Of a stretch of DNA of 14,664 nt, positions 13,664 through 14,664 are shown one piece after another; within the stretch, counting starts at the first letter, position 1, and every line of letters starts with the position of its first letter. The position numbers and the translations under genes are program-made. Source of the stretch: Lachnospiraceae bacterium (GTDB lineage Bacteria; Bacillota; Clostridia; Lachnospirales; Lachnospiraceae); assembly GCA_900753685.1 (NCBI GenBank), contig CAAEAB010000163.1, forward strand, positions 1 to 14,664, read 5' to 3'. A model generated the notes under the pieces. It did not search any database. It was not told where the DNA came from and saw only the letters and a program-made list of their open reading frames with translations.

Positions 13664-14558
13664 AAGGTATGATCAGTTTTATGGCCTTTGGTATGATCGA
13701 AAGCTCCACCGGAAGCTTGCCGAAAACCTGGCCGTCATAATCCACAACAATATCCGTATCTTCCGCGGATTCAATGCGAATCCGCTCAGTCCGGAAATGG
13801 CGCACCTTCGGGTGCTTTGCCATCTTTTTCGTCAAGGCCTGTATGCCTAGCCCAGGCATCTGACCCAAATCCATTTTTTTAACAAACATCACATCCAGAG
13901 TGCCGTCCTCCGGATCCTTTTCCGGGAGTCCGCGGTACATCCCAAAACCGGCACAGGTATTGAGTACCATAAAATAAATGACTTCCCGCTCCCCCTTAAA
14001 CTGCATCGAATCAAACCGGACCTTTAAGGTCTCCATACCCTTCTTTGAAAAATCCAGAGCCCCTTCCATATAATAGGCCAATTTTCCGAGAACGGCCTTT
14101 GATTCCTGGGAAACCTTATCCCCCACATTTGCACCGAAACCGCCGCTGACCCGGCTGATAAAATAGCGGTCATTAATCCTTCCCACATCAATATTACGGA
14201 TTTTAAATTCCATAATCATCTTACAGAAGGCTTCCGGTGTCTGGGGCGGTTTGGCATACTGGGCAAAATCATTGGCCGTCCCTACGGAAATCAAGGCTAA
14301 AGGCGTTTCACTGCCGCCTTCCATCAAGCCGTTTACAACGTCATTCAGGGTGCCGTCGCCACCGACGGATACGACAAAATCATACTCCCCTTTTTTTATA
14401 TTTTTTGCTTCTGAGAGGGCGTCGCCCTGCTGTTTTGTGTAAACCACATCCACCTGACTGACAACCTGGTTTAACACGAGGCAACCGACAACACTTTCAA
14501 TACTCTTTAAAAAATTTTGCTTTCCAGACGAAGGATTTATAATAAATTTAGCCTTCAT
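13662..14558 (-). CDS. Diacylglycerol/lipid kinase-like protein (DagK/YegS/BmrU family)
   Basis: A 298-residue cytoplasmic, membrane-associated kinase that phosphorylates diacylglycerol or a related lipid with ATP. In Firmicutes this recycles diacylglycerol released by lipoteichoic acid synthesis. Visible motifs are NPSSG (8-12), the nucleotide loop VGGDGTLNDVVNG (65-77), GTANDFA (93-99), FISRVSGGFGANV (133-145), the PEDGTLDV segment (216-223) and YDGQ (274-277), near the catalytic region where many members have DGE. Length is typical (290-310). GGGAGG lies about 5 nt before the ATG. The stop codon is inside the terminator stem-tail. The gene upstream lies outside the window. Exact lipid substrate and whether it is the main DgkB are uncertain; YegS-like phosphatidylglycerol kinase or sphingosine-kinase-like activity is an alternative. 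Confidence 0.9.
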   Translation of the reverse strand: MKAKFIINPSSGKQNFLKSIESVVGCLVLNQVVSQVDVVYTKQQGDALSEAKNIKKGEYDFVVSVGGDGTLNDVVNGLMEGGSETPLALISVGTANDFAQYAKPPQTPEAFCKMIMEFKIRNIDVGRINDRYFISRVSGGFGANVGDKVSQESKAVLGKLAYYMEGALDFSKKGMETLKVRFDSMQFKGEREVIYFMVLNTCAGFGMYRGLPEKDPEDGTLDVMFVKKMDLGQMPGLGIQALTKKMAKHPKVRHFRTERIRIESAEDTDIVVDYDGQVFGKLPVELSIIPKAIKLIIP

Positions 14559-14584
14559 GTATTCCCTCCCTGTGGCGTTTCGGT

Positions 14585-14602
14585 ACTGTAAAGTTTTACA
14601 GT
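14585..14602. repeat. Perfect inverted repeat upstream of the lipid kinase gene
   Basis: ACTGTAAA and TTTACAGT flank a 2-nt centre (14593-14594), 27 nt upstream of the start codon. It resembles the outline of a catabolite-responsive element but lacks the central CG. On the plus strand a T-rich run (CCTATTTTTCTTT) follows, so it may instead be a terminator hairpin for plus-strand transcription. It could act as an operator or leader hairpin of the kinase gene. Confidence 0.5.
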
Positions 14603-14664
14603 CCTATTTTTCTTTAAAACCTTATATTTTCAGGGATTTCATCACTTTTTGCAAATTAAAAAGC

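Overview
The window looks like chromosomal DNA of a low-to-mid GC Firmicute, most likely Lachnospiraceae (Clostridium cluster XIVa). The evidence is strong AGGAGG-type ribosome binding sites, a tRNA gene without an encoded CCA end, a lipoprotein with a Cys-Ser-Ser then Ser/Thr/Glu/Ala-rich linker, S11 D,D-carboxypeptidase, MscS, AI-2E and MATE families of clostridial type, and a guanine-type purine riboswitch. The genus is inference.

Left part (about 1-5480, minus strand): a complete BMP-type nucleoside ABC uptake operon. Reading right to left it has a promoter, a guanine-class purine riboswitch aptamer, an intrinsic terminator, the substrate-binding lipoprotein, a double ATPase and two permeases. 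The C74-equivalent base in the aptamer marks it as guanine/hypoxanthine-sensing. The expected logic is that high guanine stops transcription and low guanine allows import of purine nucleosides. Just after the last permease lies the start of a LytTR-type response regulator. It has a good ribosome binding site and a TTG start but breaks off after about 50 codons, where sequence resembling an insertion-sequence end begins. A mobile element probably lies off the left edge.

Middle-left (5473-8576, minus strand): a three-gene operon with its own promoter. It encodes a MATE efflux transporter, a small zinc-ribbon membrane protein, and an exported protein with a predicted propeller-like ectodomain, an InlB-like repeat domain, one C-terminal membrane helix and a basic cytoplasmic tail. 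No terminator separates it from the riboswitch operon downstream. Next is tRNA-Lys(CTT) with a clear promoter and a 17-bp terminator hairpin.

Right part: mscS and an AI-2E-family permease form an overlapping plus-strand pair. They converge on a D,D-carboxypeptidase (minus strand) at a bidirectional terminator. The carboxypeptidase is divergent from trmB (tRNA m7G46 methyltransferase). After trmB comes a possible 48-residue Cys-rich small protein, a strong bidirectional terminator, and a DagK/YegS-family lipid kinase on the minus strand.

Most of the window is ordinary housekeeping and transport. The items most worth a second look are the riboswitch and its alternative pairing, the broken response regulator at the left edge, the MATE/zinc-ribbon/ectodomain operon, the hairpin between the Shine-Dalgarno site and the start codon of mscS, and the Cys-rich small ORF. 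I see no CRISPR array, phage gene, toxin-antitoxin pair or clear defence system.
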